This document shows positions 7,855 through 15,701 of a DNA stretch of 64,000 nucleotides, one piece after another. Numbering within the stretch: the stretch's first letter is position 1; every line of letters begins with the position of its first letter. Position numbers and translations under genes: made by a program. The DNA lies in contig NZ_JARVRF010000011.1 in the NCBI RefSeq assembly GCF_030209835.1, positions 62,001-126,000 on the forward strand, read 5' to 3'. This DNA comes from Arthrobacter sp. efr-133-R2A-120 (lineage in GTDB: Bacteria; Actinomycetota; Actinomycetes; Actinomycetales; Micrococcaceae). Under the pieces are notes generated by a model. It saw only the letters and a list, made by a program, of their open reading frames with translations, did not search any database and was not told where the DNA came from.

Positions 7855-10005
7855 CTATCCGGCCACCGGCTTCGAAGCGATCCCGGGTGCCAGGAAGCGT
7901 TTGCCGTTGACACGCTCGGAAGCGCCCACCCGGTCCAAATAGGGTGTGATCCCGCCCAGGAACATCGGCCAGCCAGCTCCGAGGATGACACAGAGGTCAA
8001 TGTCTTCAGGCCCTGCCACTACGCCTTCGGACAACATGAGTCCGATTTCCTCAGCCAGGGCGTCCTGCGTGCGACGCAGGACTTCCCCGGCTGTGGACGG
8101 CGTGGTGCCGAAGGACATGAGCGCCAACGTCTCCGCCGGGATGACCGGCTTTCCGTCAGGACCAAGCGCCCACAGTGACTTCACCCCGTTGTCGATCAGC
8201 TTCTGCAGGTTCTGGGATACCGCAAAACGTTCGCCGAAGGCAGTGTGCAGCGATTCCTGGACGTGCTGGGCGACCGGAAGGCCCACCATCGCGCTGAGGG
8301 TGAACGGACTCATCGGCAGGCCCATGGGGCGCAGCGCCGAATCGGCGACTTCCGCCGGCGTCCCTTCGTCGAACGCGGCAATGACTTCGCCCATGAGCCG
8401 CAGCAGGACCCGGTTGACGACGAAGGCGGCCGCGTCCTTGACCAGCACGGCTGTCTTCTTCAATCCCTTGGCGAGCTCGAAGGCGGTGGCCAGCACGGCG
8501 TCGTCGGTCTTCGGGGCACGCACGATCTCCAGGAGCGGCATGACCGCAACCGGGTTGAAGAAGTGGAAACCGACCAGGCGTTCCGGGTGCTGCAGATCCT
8601 CAGCCATCGCGGTTACGGAGAGCGAGGACGTGTTGGTTGCGAGGATGCATTCGGGGGAGACAATGGCCTCCACTTCAGCGAAGACCTGCTTCTTGACGTT
8701 GAGTTCTTCGAAGACGGCTTCAATGACGAAGTCGGCGTCGGCGAATGCCTCCTTGGAGACGGAGCCGCTGACCAAGGCCTTGGTCCTGTTCGCGGCGTCG
8801 GAACTGATCCGCTTCTTGCCGAGCAGCTTGTCCACCTCCGCATGGACGTAGGCGACTCCCTTGTCCACGCGCTCCTGGTCGATGTCCGTCAGGACCACGG
8901 GCACTTTGAGCTGGCGCGCGAACAGCAGGGCGAGCTGGCTCGCCATCAGGCCGGCACCGACGACGCCGATCTTCGTCACCGGACGCGTGAGCTTGCGGTC
9001 GGGCGCACCGGCAGGCCGCTTGGAGCGCTTCTGCACGAGGTCCAGGAAGGCGTAGACGGTGGAACGGAACTCGTCCGTCTGCATCAACTCTGCGAGCGTC
9101 TCGCATTCCAGGGCCGCGGATTCCGCCTTGCCCATGGTCCGGTTGGCCTCGAGGATATCCAGCACCTTGGCCGGAGCCGGTGATGCGTTTGAGGTTTTGG
9201 CTTCCACGAACGCACGACCTGCTGTCACGGCGCCGGCCCAGCGTTCGGCAACGGCGGGATCCTCCGGGTCCACGGAGTTGCTCCGCTCCGGGACGGTCTC
9301 GCCCGCGATCACCTTCGCGGCCCAGGCAATGGACTGCTCCACGAAGTCCGCTGGTTCGAAGATCGCGTCGGCGATGCCGAGCTGGAAAGCCTGGGGACCG
9401 GTGAGCGTGCGGTTGTTGCTCAGCGGATTCTCGATCATGACCTTGACGGCGTTTTCCGGGCCGATGAGTCGCGGCAGGATGTAGACGCCGCCCCAACCGG
9501 GGACGAGCCCGATGAAGGCTTCCGGCAAGGCGAGGGCGCCGGCGCCCGTGGAGACCGTGCGGTACGTGGACTGGAGGGCGATTTCGAGGCCACCACCGAG
9601 CGCGAGGCCGTTGATGAAGGCGAAGCTGGGAACACCTAGATCGGCCAGCGTCGCGTAGACGTCGTGACCAAGCTGGGCCATCCACAGCCCGTGTTCGCGC
9701 TCTTCAAGCCGTTTGACCGCTGAGAGGTCCGCTCCGGCCACCAGGAAGTACGGCTTGCCTGTGACGCCGACACCGACGATCTCGCCGCGCGCAGCACGAT
9801 CCTTGAGGCCTTCAAGTACGGTCCCGAGCTCGACAAGGGTATTGGGTCCAAGGGTGGTGGGCTTGGTGTGGTCCAGTCCGTTGTCCAAGGTGATCAGGGC
9901 AAACGTTCCGGCGTTGCCGGGGAGTTCGATGTCCTGGACATAGGAATGGGTCACTGTCTCGTCCGGGAACAGTCCGGCCAGTTTCTGGAATTCGGCGGCG
10001 CTCAT
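7855..10005 (-). CDS. fadB: Beta-oxidation multifunctional enzyme (enoyl-CoA hydratase / 3-hydroxyacyl-CoA dehydrogenase)
   Basis: 716 aa. It carries out hydration of enoyl-CoA and NAD-dependent oxidation of 3-hydroxyacyl-CoA in fatty-acid beta-oxidation. Residues ~15-200 are a crotonase domain with the oxyanion-hole segment INGLALGGGLEIALQ; from ~342 there is the Rossmann domain (KIGVVGAGLMASQ), with HFFNPVAVMPLLEIV in the middle and two C-terminal 3HCDH repeats (VVNRVLLRLMGEVIA; GLMLSEGVV). The Rossmann loop reads GAGLMA where GxGxMG is usual, a mild departure. The start is the ATG at 10005 with AAGGGAG upstream; it overlaps the stop of the thiolase gene (ATGA). With the thiolase it forms a two-gene operon covering the last three steps of the cycle. 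Confidence 0.94.
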   Translation of the reverse strand: MSAAEFQKLAGLFPDETVTHSYVQDIELPGNAGTFALITLDNGLDHTKPTTLGPNTLVELGTVLEGLKDRAARGEIVGVGVTGKPYFLVAGADLSAVKRLEEREHGLWMAQLGHDVYATLADLGVPSFAFINGLALGGGLEIALQSTYRTVSTGAGALALPEAFIGLVPGWGGVYILPRLIGPENAVKVMIENPLSNNRTLTGPQAFQLGIADAIFEPADFVEQSIAWAAKVIAGETVPERSNSVDPEDPAVAERWAGAVTAGRAFVEAKTSNASPAPAKVLDILEANRTMGKAESAALECETLAELMQTDEFRSTVYAFLDLVQKRSKRPAGAPDRKLTRPVTKIGVVGAGLMASQLALLFARQLKVPVVLTDIDQERVDKGVAYVHAEVDKLLGKKRISSDAANRTKALVSGSVSKEAFADADFVIEAVFEELNVKKQVFAEVEAIVSPECILATNTSSLSVTAMAEDLQHPERLVGFHFFNPVAVMPLLEIVRAPKTDDAVLATAFELAKGLKKTAVLVKDAAAFVVNRVLLRLMGEVIAAFDEGTPAEVADSALRPMGLPMSPFTLSAMVGLPVAQHVQESLHTAFGERFAVSQNLQKLIDNGVKSLWALGPDGKPVIPAETLALMSFGTTPSTAGEVLRRTQDALAEEIGLMLSEGVVAGPEDIDLCVILGAGWPMFLGGITPYLDRVGASERVNGKRFLAPGIASKPVAG

Positions 10006-11303
10006 GCTGCGGCTCCCTTGCTCTCGGTGTCGACGGCGGTCTCGGTCTCGCTGTTGTAGCTGCTGTGGCTGTTGTAGTTGGTGTAGTCCACGTGACGCGG
10101 GTTCTCCCAGATCACTGTGGCGCCCATTCCCAAGCCAATGCACATCGTGGTGATGCCGTACCGGACTGACGGGTCTTCTTCGAACTGGCGGGCCAGTTGG
10201 TTCATGAGCCGCACGCCGGACGAGGCGAGGGGATGCCCGACGGCGATTGCCCCGCCGTAGCGGTTGACGCGCGGGTCGTCGTCGGCGATTCCGAAGTGGT
10301 CCAGGAAACTCAGGACCTGAACGGCGAAGGCCTCGTTGATCTCGAAGAGGCCGATGTCCTCGATGCCGAGTCCGGCGTTCTTGAGGGCCTTCTCGGTGGC
10401 CGGGACCGGTCCGATGCCCATGACTTCGGGTTCGACGCCTGCGAAGGCATAGGAGACCAGGCGCATCTTCACGGACAAGCCGAGCTCCTCGGCGGCGTCC
10501 GCGGAAGCTAGGACTGCCGCCGTCGCGCCGTCGTTCAAGCCGGCGGCGTTGCCCGCGGTGACGCGGCCGTGGGCCCTGAACGGCGTGCGGAGCTCCGCGA
10601 GGTCATCTACCGTGGTGCCGGGGCGTGGCGGCTCGTCGATGGTGTTCACTGTCCAGCCTTGTCCGGGCTTCATGGTGGCGACCGGGACCAAGTCGGGCTG
10701 GATCTGGCCCTTGCCGTAGGCGGCAGCAAGCTTTGCCTGCGACGCCGCGGCGTAGGTATCCGTCCGCTCCTTGGTGATCGACGGGAAACGGTCGTGCAGG
10801 TTCTCGGCGGTGTTGCCCATGTTCAGGGCGGCCGGATCCACGATCCGCTCGGACATGAACCTCGGGTTGGGATCCGCACCGGCGCCCATGGGGTGGTTGC
10901 CCATGTGCTCCACACCGCCGGCAATCACGACGTCGTACGCGCCGAAACCGATGCCGCTCGCCGTCGTCGTGACCGCGGTCATTGCTCCGGCACACATGCG
11001 GTCGATCGCGAAGCCCGGTACGGTGCGGGGGAGGCCGGCCAGGAGGGCCGCGGTGCGGCCGATGGTCAAGCCTTGGTCGCCGGTCTGCGTCGTGGCGGCG
11101 ATGGCAACTTCGTCAACGCGTTCGGCGGGCAGTCTAGGGTTGCGGCGCATCAGTTCGCGGATGCACTTGACCACGAGGTCGTCGGCACGTGTGCCCGCGT
11201 AGATCCCCTTTTCGCCCGCTTTGCCGAACGGCGTCCGGACACCGTCCACGAAGACGACGTCGCGGACTGCCCGCGGATTGGCGCTGTTCCCGGTTTGGCT
11301 CAT
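10002..11303 (-). CDS. fadA: Acetyl-CoA C-acyltransferase (3-ketoacyl-CoA thiolase)
   Basis: 433 aa. Cleaves 3-ketoacyl-CoA with CoA to acetyl-CoA and a shortened acyl-CoA. The thiolase catalytic residues are all visible: nucleophile Cys104 in DRMCAGAM, His357 in VGHPLASSG and Cys388 in TTMCIGLGMG; the NEAFA box precedes the His. The ATG at 11303 has GAGGAG 7 nt upstream. Odd feature: after the normal thiolase end (VIWENPRHVDY) comes an extra ~25-residue tail rich in N, S, T, Y and E, encoded by an imperfect GTTGTAG/CTGTGG-type repeat, as if grown by slippage. The gene is first of the operon with fadB. A TTAC-type palindrome lies ~70 bp upstream. Confidence 0.94.
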   Translation of the reverse strand: MSQTGNSANPRAVRDVVFVDGVRTPFGKAGEKGIYAGTRADDLVVKCIRELMRRNPRLPAERVDEVAIAATTQTGDQGLTIGRTAALLAGLPRTVPGFAIDRMCAGAMTAVTTTASGIGFGAYDVVIAGGVEHMGNHPMGAGADPNPRFMSERIVDPAALNMGNTAENLHDRFPSITKERTDTYAAASQAKLAAAYGKGQIQPDLVPVATMKPGQGWTVNTIDEPPRPGTTVDDLAELRTPFRAHGRVTAGNAAGLNDGATAAVLASADAAEELGLSVKMRLVSYAFAGVEPEVMGIGPVPATEKALKNAGLGIEDIGLFEINEAFAVQVLSFLDHFGIADDDPRVNRYGGAIAVGHPLASSGVRLMNQLARQFEEDPSVRYGITTMCIGLGMGATVIWENPRHVDYTNYNSHSSYNSETETAVDTESKGAAA

Positions 11304-11373
11304 GTGTGGCTCCTCGTTGAGACATGGATGCCGGACAGCCCTCACAGGGGAAGCCGGTGTCATTTACGGCCAT

Positions 11374-11389
11374 GTTACTCGCCGGTAAC
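11374..11389 (-). promoter_or_regulatory. Candidate operator GTTAC-N6-GTAAC upstream of thiolase
   Basis: GTTAC at 11374-11378 and GTAAC at 11385-11389 form an inverted repeat around TCGCCG, 71 bp upstream of the thiolase start. Operators with paired TTAC/GTAA half-sites are known for TetR-type acyl-CoA sensors, so control of the fadAB pair by such a repressor is a reasonable guess. No regulator gene is present in the window and the binding protein is not identified. Confidence 0.4.
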
Positions 11390-11409
11390 TTAGCGCGCAA
11401 GGAGATCAA

Positions 11410-11556
11410 TACCGGTCCTCGCTCACATATATCCGTCTCCCGTCGGACCCTCGCTCACATATGACGGGTTTCCGGCGGACCCTCGCTCACATGTGACGGG
11501 TTTCCGGCGGACCCTCGCTCACATGTGACGGGTTTCCGGCGGACCCTCGCTCACAT
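11410..11556 (+). repeat. Tandem array, five copies of a 32-bp unit
   Basis: The core (A)CCCTCGCTCACAT recurs with an exact 32-bp step at 11416 (degenerate, TCCTCGC), 11448, 11480, 11512 and 11544; the intervening part is ACGGGTTTCCGGCGG in the well-conserved copies. Two middle copies contain the perfect 10-bp palindrome TCACATGTGA; another has TCACATATGA. The repeat parts are contiguous, with no spacers of unrelated sequence, so this is not a CRISPR array. The related motif CGCTCACATCCC occurs again in a hairpin at 39469-39513. Confidence 0.8.
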
Positions 11557-11593
11557 CACTAGGGAATCCACTTGGAAAAGTCCCAGATGTGGG

Positions 11594-11690
11594 GAGCGAG
11601 GATGTGGGGAGCGAGGGTCGGGCCGGGAGGGCTTGTTTGGGAGCGAGGGTCGGGCCGGGAGGGCTTGTTTGTGAGCGAGGGTCTCAAGGG
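11594..11690 (-). repeat. Opposed array, same 32-bp period
   Basis: GAGCGAGGGT, the reverse complement of the core ACCCTCGCTC of the left-hand array, recurs at 11609, 11641 and 11673 (32-bp step), with an extra GAGCGAGG at 11594 made by a 15-bp duplication. Between cores the sequence is CGGGCCGGGAGGGCTTGTTT, unrelated to the left-hand spacer. Because both arrays share the 32-bp step, a transcript through the region could fold back in register. Confidence 0.75.
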
Positions 11691-11707
11691 GAGGCGGGAA
11701 CCTCCTG

Positions 11708-13060
11708 CTAGGGGGTCGGGGCCTGTTCCTTGGAAGCCGGGTTCCTTGGCTCTTTGGGTTCCTTGGGCGGCAGTGGTTGCGGATTCAGTGACGCCTCGGC
11801 CAGGATCGGCGCCGTGATGGCGATTTGCCACTCGCGGGCGCCGAGCGCGCGCAGCTCCTCCGATACGGACTCCGCGGTGATCTCCGACGGCGGGCGCCAC
11901 AGCACGCGCCTCATGTAATCCGGAGTGAGGAGGTTCTCCACGGGAAGTTTGAGCCCATCGGCCGCCTCTTGAAGCCGGGGCCGGGCAGTCCCCAGGCGCG
12001 CCGCGGCTTCGGGATCGCGGTCTGTCCAGACGCGCGGCGGCGGGGGAGCGTTGGTTGGAAGATGCAGCGGTGGAAGGTCTTCGGTGTTCCGCGCGGCGGC
12101 AATGCAGCGAAGCCAGCGTGGTGCTTCGCGCTGCGCGGCCCGACCGTGGAAACCTTTGGTGGCCAGGAGCTGCGGAACGGTGGTGGGCATGGCCTTGGCG
12201 GCTGCGACCAAGGCGGAATCGGGAATGAGGCGGCTGGGAGCAACATCGCGTTTCCGCGCGAGCTGATCGCGCTCGTACCAAAGCTCGCGCACAGCGGCCA
12301 GCTGCCGGCGGTCACGGATCTGGTGCAGTCCGGAGGTCTTTCGCCACGGGTCCACCCGCGGGGCTGGAAGTCCTGCTCCGAGGATGCCAGCGAATTCCTG
12401 TTCGGCAAATTCAAGCTTGCCGTCCGCTTCCAGGAGTTCGATCAGTTCTTCGCGCAGTTCGGCGAGCACCTCGACGTCGAGGGCCGCGTACCGCAGCCAG
12501 GGTTCCGGGAGGGGCCGGGTGGACCAGTCGGCGGCCGAGTGTTCCTTGGCGAGGCCGAAGCCCAGGAGTTGCTCGATGACGGCTGCCAGGCCTACGCGGG
12601 GCAGCCCGGCAAGGCGTGCGGCCAGCTCGGTATCGAAGAGCTTGTCGGGCCACATGCCAAGCTCGGCCAGGCAGGGAAGATCTTGCGTCGCGGCGTGCAG
12701 GATCCACTCGACGCCGCGCAGCGCCTCATTGATGATTTTCAGGTCATCGAAGGGCTCGGGGTCGATCAGCCAGGTGCCTGCTCCGTCGCGCCTGATCTGC
12801 ACCAGGAAGGCACGCTGCCCGTAGCGGAAGCCGGAGGCGCGTTCGGCGTCGACCCCGGCGGGGCCGGATCCGGCGGCGATGGCAGCGGCGCACCGCTCCA
12901 AGCCGGCCATGGTGTCGATGACAAGGGGCACGCCCTCGCGTGGGGCATCCAGATCGATGATCTCAGGTATACGGCCCTCAAAGCCGTCTACCGTGATGTG
13001 TGGTGTGGGATCAGCAGCCGGAGCGCCGGCTGTGGTGGGTTCCAGATTTTCAGGGGTCAT
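11708..13060 (-). CDS. rnd: Ribonuclease D-like 3'-5' exonuclease with HRDC domain
   Basis: 450 aa. A DEDDy-family exonuclease expected to trim 3' ends of structured RNA such as tRNA precursors. The four metal/catalytic positions can be located: Asp71 and Glu73 (GVDAERASG), Asp127 (HAATQDLPCL), Tyr191 and Asp195 (YAALDVEVL). An HRDC nucleic-acid-binding domain follows (~residues 240-320, starting at LAAVRELWYERDQLAR), and a second one probably from ~365. The tail is proline/lysine/glutamate-rich and likely disordered. The ATG at 13060 is the only good start. The DUF3000 gene lies 69 bp upstream on the same strand; this pairing is common in Actinobacteria. Confidence 0.92.
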   Translation of the reverse strand: MTPENLEPTTAGAPAADPTPHITVDGFEGRIPEIIDLDAPREGVPLVIDTMAGLERCAAAIAAGSGPAGVDAERASGFRYGQRAFLVQIRRDGAGTWLIDPEPFDDLKIINEALRGVEWILHAATQDLPCLAELGMWPDKLFDTELAARLAGLPRVGLAAVIEQLLGFGLAKEHSAADWSTRPLPEPWLRYAALDVEVLAELREELIELLEADGKLEFAEQEFAGILGAGLPAPRVDPWRKTSGLHQIRDRRQLAAVRELWYERDQLARKRDVAPSRLIPDSALVAAAKAMPTTVPQLLATKGFHGRAAQREAPRWLRCIAAARNTEDLPPLHLPTNAPPPPRVWTDRDPEAAARLGTARPRLQEAADGLKLPVENLLTPDYMRRVLWRPPSEITAESVSEELRALGAREWQIAITAPILAEASLNPQPLPPKEPKEPRNPASKEQAPTP

Positions 13061-13129
13061 GGTGCCTTCAGTTTACCGACTCTGTGCTCGGCCGGTCCGC
13101 CCAGGGGCTCCAGCGGACTAAAACGGCCT

Positions 13130-13786
13130 TCATGTGAGCCGCCGGTTAGGCAGGGGCGTGACGCCGGGAGGCAGGGGAGGGAGGCCCGCGAACGTGCAGA
13201 CCATGTCGCACCATGCCTCCAGATGTGCCTGGGCATCGGAAGAGGCAGGTGTCCATGAGGCGCGGAGTTCGATGTCGATGGTTTCCGGTCTTTCGGCCAA
13301 AGTCCCGAAGCTCTCGGACAGGATGCGCGTGGCGGTTCCGCCCGCCGCGCGGTACTGGGCCGAATGGTTCTCCAAGGCGTCCACGAGCCACGTCCAGGCC
13401 ACCGAACCGAGCATGGCATCGTTGCCCATGTCGGCGTCCAGCTGGGCCCTGATATAGGTGACGATCCGGAATTCCCCGTCCCATACTGCAGAGCCGTCGG
13501 GGTCGTGGAGCAAGATGAACCTGCCTGTTGCGAGTTCATCGTCTTCATCATCGGCCGTACCGGGAGTGTTCTCGCTGGAAAATGCCATGGCCGCGGGGCC
13601 ATGGACAGGGGTCCGGCCGGGACGGGTGGACCGGCTGAAGACCTCTGCTCCCAGGGCCACGGCGTAGGGGGCCAAACGGGAGGGTGCCGGAATTTCCGCG
13701 AGCCGCAGCTCGCTCCGGCACTTTGCTTTTCGTAGCGTTCCCAACGCATGCAAGAAATCCGGGGGAACCTGTGCGAGTGCGTTCAC
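13130..13786 (-). CDS. DUF3000 domain protein
   Basis: 218 aa, full length for the actinobacterial DUF3000 family. Typical stretches are present: the N-terminal FLHALGTLRKAKCRSELRL, the central GRFILLHDPDG, SVAWTWLVDAL, and the C-terminal ELRASWTP followed by HLEAWCDMVCTFAGLPPLPP. No function has been established for the family and no catalytic motif is evident. It is soluble, with an acidic low-complexity insertion (about residues 70-85, rich in D and E). Its placement immediately upstream of rnd suggests joint expression and possibly an RNA-related role, which is inference only. Confidence 0.88.
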   Translation of the reverse strand: MNALAQVPPDFLHALGTLRKAKCRSELRLAEIPAPSRLAPYAVALGAEVFSRSTRPGRTPVHGPAAMAFSSENTPGTADDEDDELATGRFILLHDPDGSAVWDGEFRIVTYIRAQLDADMGNDAMLGSVAWTWLVDALENHSAQYRAAGGTATRILSESFGTLAERPETIDIELRASWTPASSDAQAHLEAWCDMVCTFAGLPPLPPGVTPLPNRRLT

Positions 13787-13805
13787 CTTCGCAGATTATG
13801 TGTCA

Positions 13806-13837
13806 GGGGCGGCGAAACCTTGAAGCCACGCCGCCCC
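13806..13837 (-). terminator. GC-rich hairpin after threonine aldolase gene
   Basis: A 9-bp perfect stem GGGGCGGCG/CGCCGCCCC with a 14-nt loop begins 11 bp beyond the stop of the minus-strand aldolase gene and ends 20 bp before the DUF3000 start. No strong T-run follows, so termination efficiency is uncertain. Confidence 0.5.
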
Positions 13838-13847
13838 GTCCCGTTGC

Positions 13848-14960
13848 CTATGCGGACGCCAGTTCGCGCTTGATTGCGGCAACGAAGGAATCGATGTCCT
13901 CTTCCGTGGTATCGAAGGAACACATCCATCGCACCTCGCGGTTCGCTTCGTTCCAGTCGTAGAACTTGAAGGAGGAGCGGAGGCGATCGGCGACGCCGGC
14001 GGGGAGTACCGCGAAGACGCCGTTGGACTCCGTGGCCTGCGTAGGCTCCACGCCCTCGATGGAGTCGACCGCCGCACGCAGCCGCGAGGCCATGGCGTTT
14101 GCGTGTTCCGCCGAGCGCAGCCACAGCCCGGACTCAAGAAGCGCGATGAACTGGGCCGAAATGAAGCGCATCTTGGAGGCCAGTTGCATGTTCATCTTGC
14201 GCAGGAACTTCAGCCCGTGGGCGGCCTCGGGATTCAGGGCGACGACTACTTCGCCGAACAGCAGCCCGTTCTTGGTGCCGCCGAAGGACAAGATGTCGAC
14301 GCCGGCGTCGCGGGTGAATGTCCGCAAGGGCACGCCAAGGTGGGCGGCGGCATTGGCGAGCCGGGCGCCGTCCATGTGCAGTTTCATGCCCTTGGCATGG
14401 ATGTGGTCGGCGATCGCCCGGATTTCTTCCGGCGTGTAGCACGTGCCGAGTTCCGTGGTCTGCGTGATGGAGACGGCGAGGGGCTGCGCACGGTGTTCGT
14501 CGCCCCAGCCCCAGGCTTCGCGGTCGATCAATTCCGGAGTCAGCTTGCCGTCCGGCGTCGGGACTTGGAGGAGCTTGATGCCGCCGATCCGCTCCGGCGC
14601 GCCGTTCTCGTCCATGTTGATGTGGGCGGTCGAGGCGCAGATGACTGCACCCCAGCGCGGCAGCAACGACTGCAGGGACAACACATTGGCACCAGTGCCG
14701 TTGAAGACGGGGAAGCACTCGATGCCTGCGCCGAAGTGCTGCTCCATGACTTCCTGGAGCCGTTCCGTGTACTGGTCCTCCCCGTAAGAGACCTGGTGGC
14801 CGCCATTGGCTGCGGCCAGGGCCGCCAGGATTTCAGGGTGGACGCCGGAGTAGTTGTCCGAGGCGAAACCGCGGACGGAGGGATCATGGAGGCGCCCAAC
14901 GGCTTCCGCGTCGAGGGCAGCCGGGAATTCTTCTGTAGTGCTCGTCACTTGTTCATTCAC
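13848..14960 (-). CDS. ltaE: Low-specificity L-threonine aldolase
   Basis: 370 aa. A PLP enzyme that splits L-threonine or L-allo-threonine into glycine and acetaldehyde. The aspartate-aminotransferase-fold signature of the beta-eliminating lyase family is clear: FASDNYSGVHPEIL at the N-terminus, YGEDQYTERLQ, the substrate loop FNGTGANVLSL, MDGARLANAA with the PLP-ring Asp, and the Schiff-base Lys230 in SFGGTKNGLL. The GTG at 14960 is used, with GAAAG upstream; the preceding SDR gene stops 9 bp away, so DUF6421-SDR-ltaE form one operon. Stereospecificity cannot be read from the sequence. Confidence 0.92.
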   Translation of the reverse strand: MNEQVTSTTEEFPAALDAEAVGRLHDPSVRGFASDNYSGVHPEILAALAAANGGHQVSYGEDQYTERLQEVMEQHFGAGIECFPVFNGTGANVLSLQSLLPRWGAVICASTAHINMDENGAPERIGGIKLLQVPTPDGKLTPELIDREAWGWGDEHRAQPLAVSITQTTELGTCYTPEEIRAIADHIHAKGMKLHMDGARLANAAAHLGVPLRTFTRDAGVDILSFGGTKNGLLFGEVVVALNPEAAHGLKFLRKMNMQLASKMRFISAQFIALLESGLWLRSAEHANAMASRLRAAVDSIEGVEPTQATESNGVFAVLPAGVADRLRSSFKFYDWNEANREVRWMCSFDTTEEDIDSFVAAIKRELASA

Positions 14961-14969
14961 GCTTTCAGT

Positions 14970-15701
14970 CTATTTGGCCAAGAGGAGGCGCTGTCCGTTC
15001 AGTTCCGATGCGGGCTGGTCGAAGAGCCCGACGGCGGCCGCCGCCAAGTCCTCGACATCCGTGTATCCGGGGAATTTCCGCTCCGGGTGTTCCCTCCGCA
15101 TCGCCGCGTCCAGGAGCGACTTGACCACAAAGACGACGGCTGCGCTGTGCTGCTCCGTGGGTTCGTCCTTGTTTCCTGATTGATCGCGGCGGAAGCCGTC
15201 AGCCACGGCCAGGGTCCAGGTTTCCGCGGCAGCCTTGGCCGCCGCGTAGGTGGCGGCCCCGGCGGTAGGTGCGGCGACCGCCGTCGAACTCACCATGGCG
15301 AATCGTCCCTTGGGGGAGGACGCGAGATCCTTGTAGAAGATCCTGGAGACGTTTCTCAGGGTGGTGATGGCGCTTTGCTCAAGGGCGGCCCAGTCTTCGT
15401 CCGGCTGGTCTTCGATTCCCTTGGCGCCGCGCCACCCTCCCACCAGGTGGATCACGCCGTCGACCCTTTCCGTGCTCGCGTGGATCTCCGAGGCGAGTTC
15501 GCGCACGGACTCCAGGCGGGAAAGATCGCACACCAGGGGAGTGACGTCGCTGCCCGCTTCGGCCGCCGCGGCTCCGATGCGGGCCTCGTTCGAGCCGATC
15601 GTGAAGACCCGGTGCCCGGCCTGAGCCAAGGCACGGGCCACAGCGATGCCGGAGGAGTTGCTGCCACCGGTGACGACGACAGTCAGCAGCTCGCCGGTCA
15701 T
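14970..15701 (-). CDS. SDR family NAD(P)-dependent oxidoreductase
   Basis: 243 aa, classical short-chain dehydrogenase size. The N-terminal Rossmann motif reads TGGSNSSGIAVARAL (TGxxxxxGxA) and the active site is recognisable: Ser in AMVSSTAV and the YxxxK motif as TYAAAKAAAETW. The NAG motif is altered to HLVGGW. Substrate unknown. The ATG overlaps the stop of the DUF6421 gene (ATGA), which means translational coupling, and the threonine aldolase gene follows by 9 bp. The conserved trio suggests the SDR acts with its DUF6421 neighbour, but no pathway can be named. Confidence 0.88.
   Translation of the reverse strand: MTGELLTVVVTGGSNSSGIAVARALAQAGHRVFTIGSNEARIGAAAAEAGSDVTPLVCDLSRLESVRELASEIHASTERVDGVIHLVGGWRGAKGIEDQPDEDWAALEQSAITTLRNVSRIFYKDLASSPKGRFAMVSSTAVAAPTAGAATYAAAKAAAETWTLAVADGFRRDQSGNKDEPTEQHSAAVVFVVKSLLDAAMRREHPERKFPGYTDVEDLAAAAVGLFDQPASELNGQRLLLAK

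Larger units (their letters stand above)
11304..11707. other. 404-bp gap: fad promoter region plus two opposed 32-bp repeat arrays
   Basis: The interval separates the end of the RNase D gene from the start of the thiolase gene, both on minus. Bases 11304-11400 should hold the fadAB promoter and the candidate operator. The remainder is almost entirely repetitive (five head-to-tail copies of a 32-bp unit, then an opposed set with the same period); no protein-coding signal is seen. Confidence 0.7.

Noticed and set aside
11410..11690. CRISPR array at the 32-bp repeats
   Set aside because: The repeats are contiguous, with no unique spacers and no cas genes anywhere in the window.
11825..13258. 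477-codon plus-strand frame opposite RNase D
   Set aside because: Antisense to a gene with all DEDDy catalytic residues; no start context.
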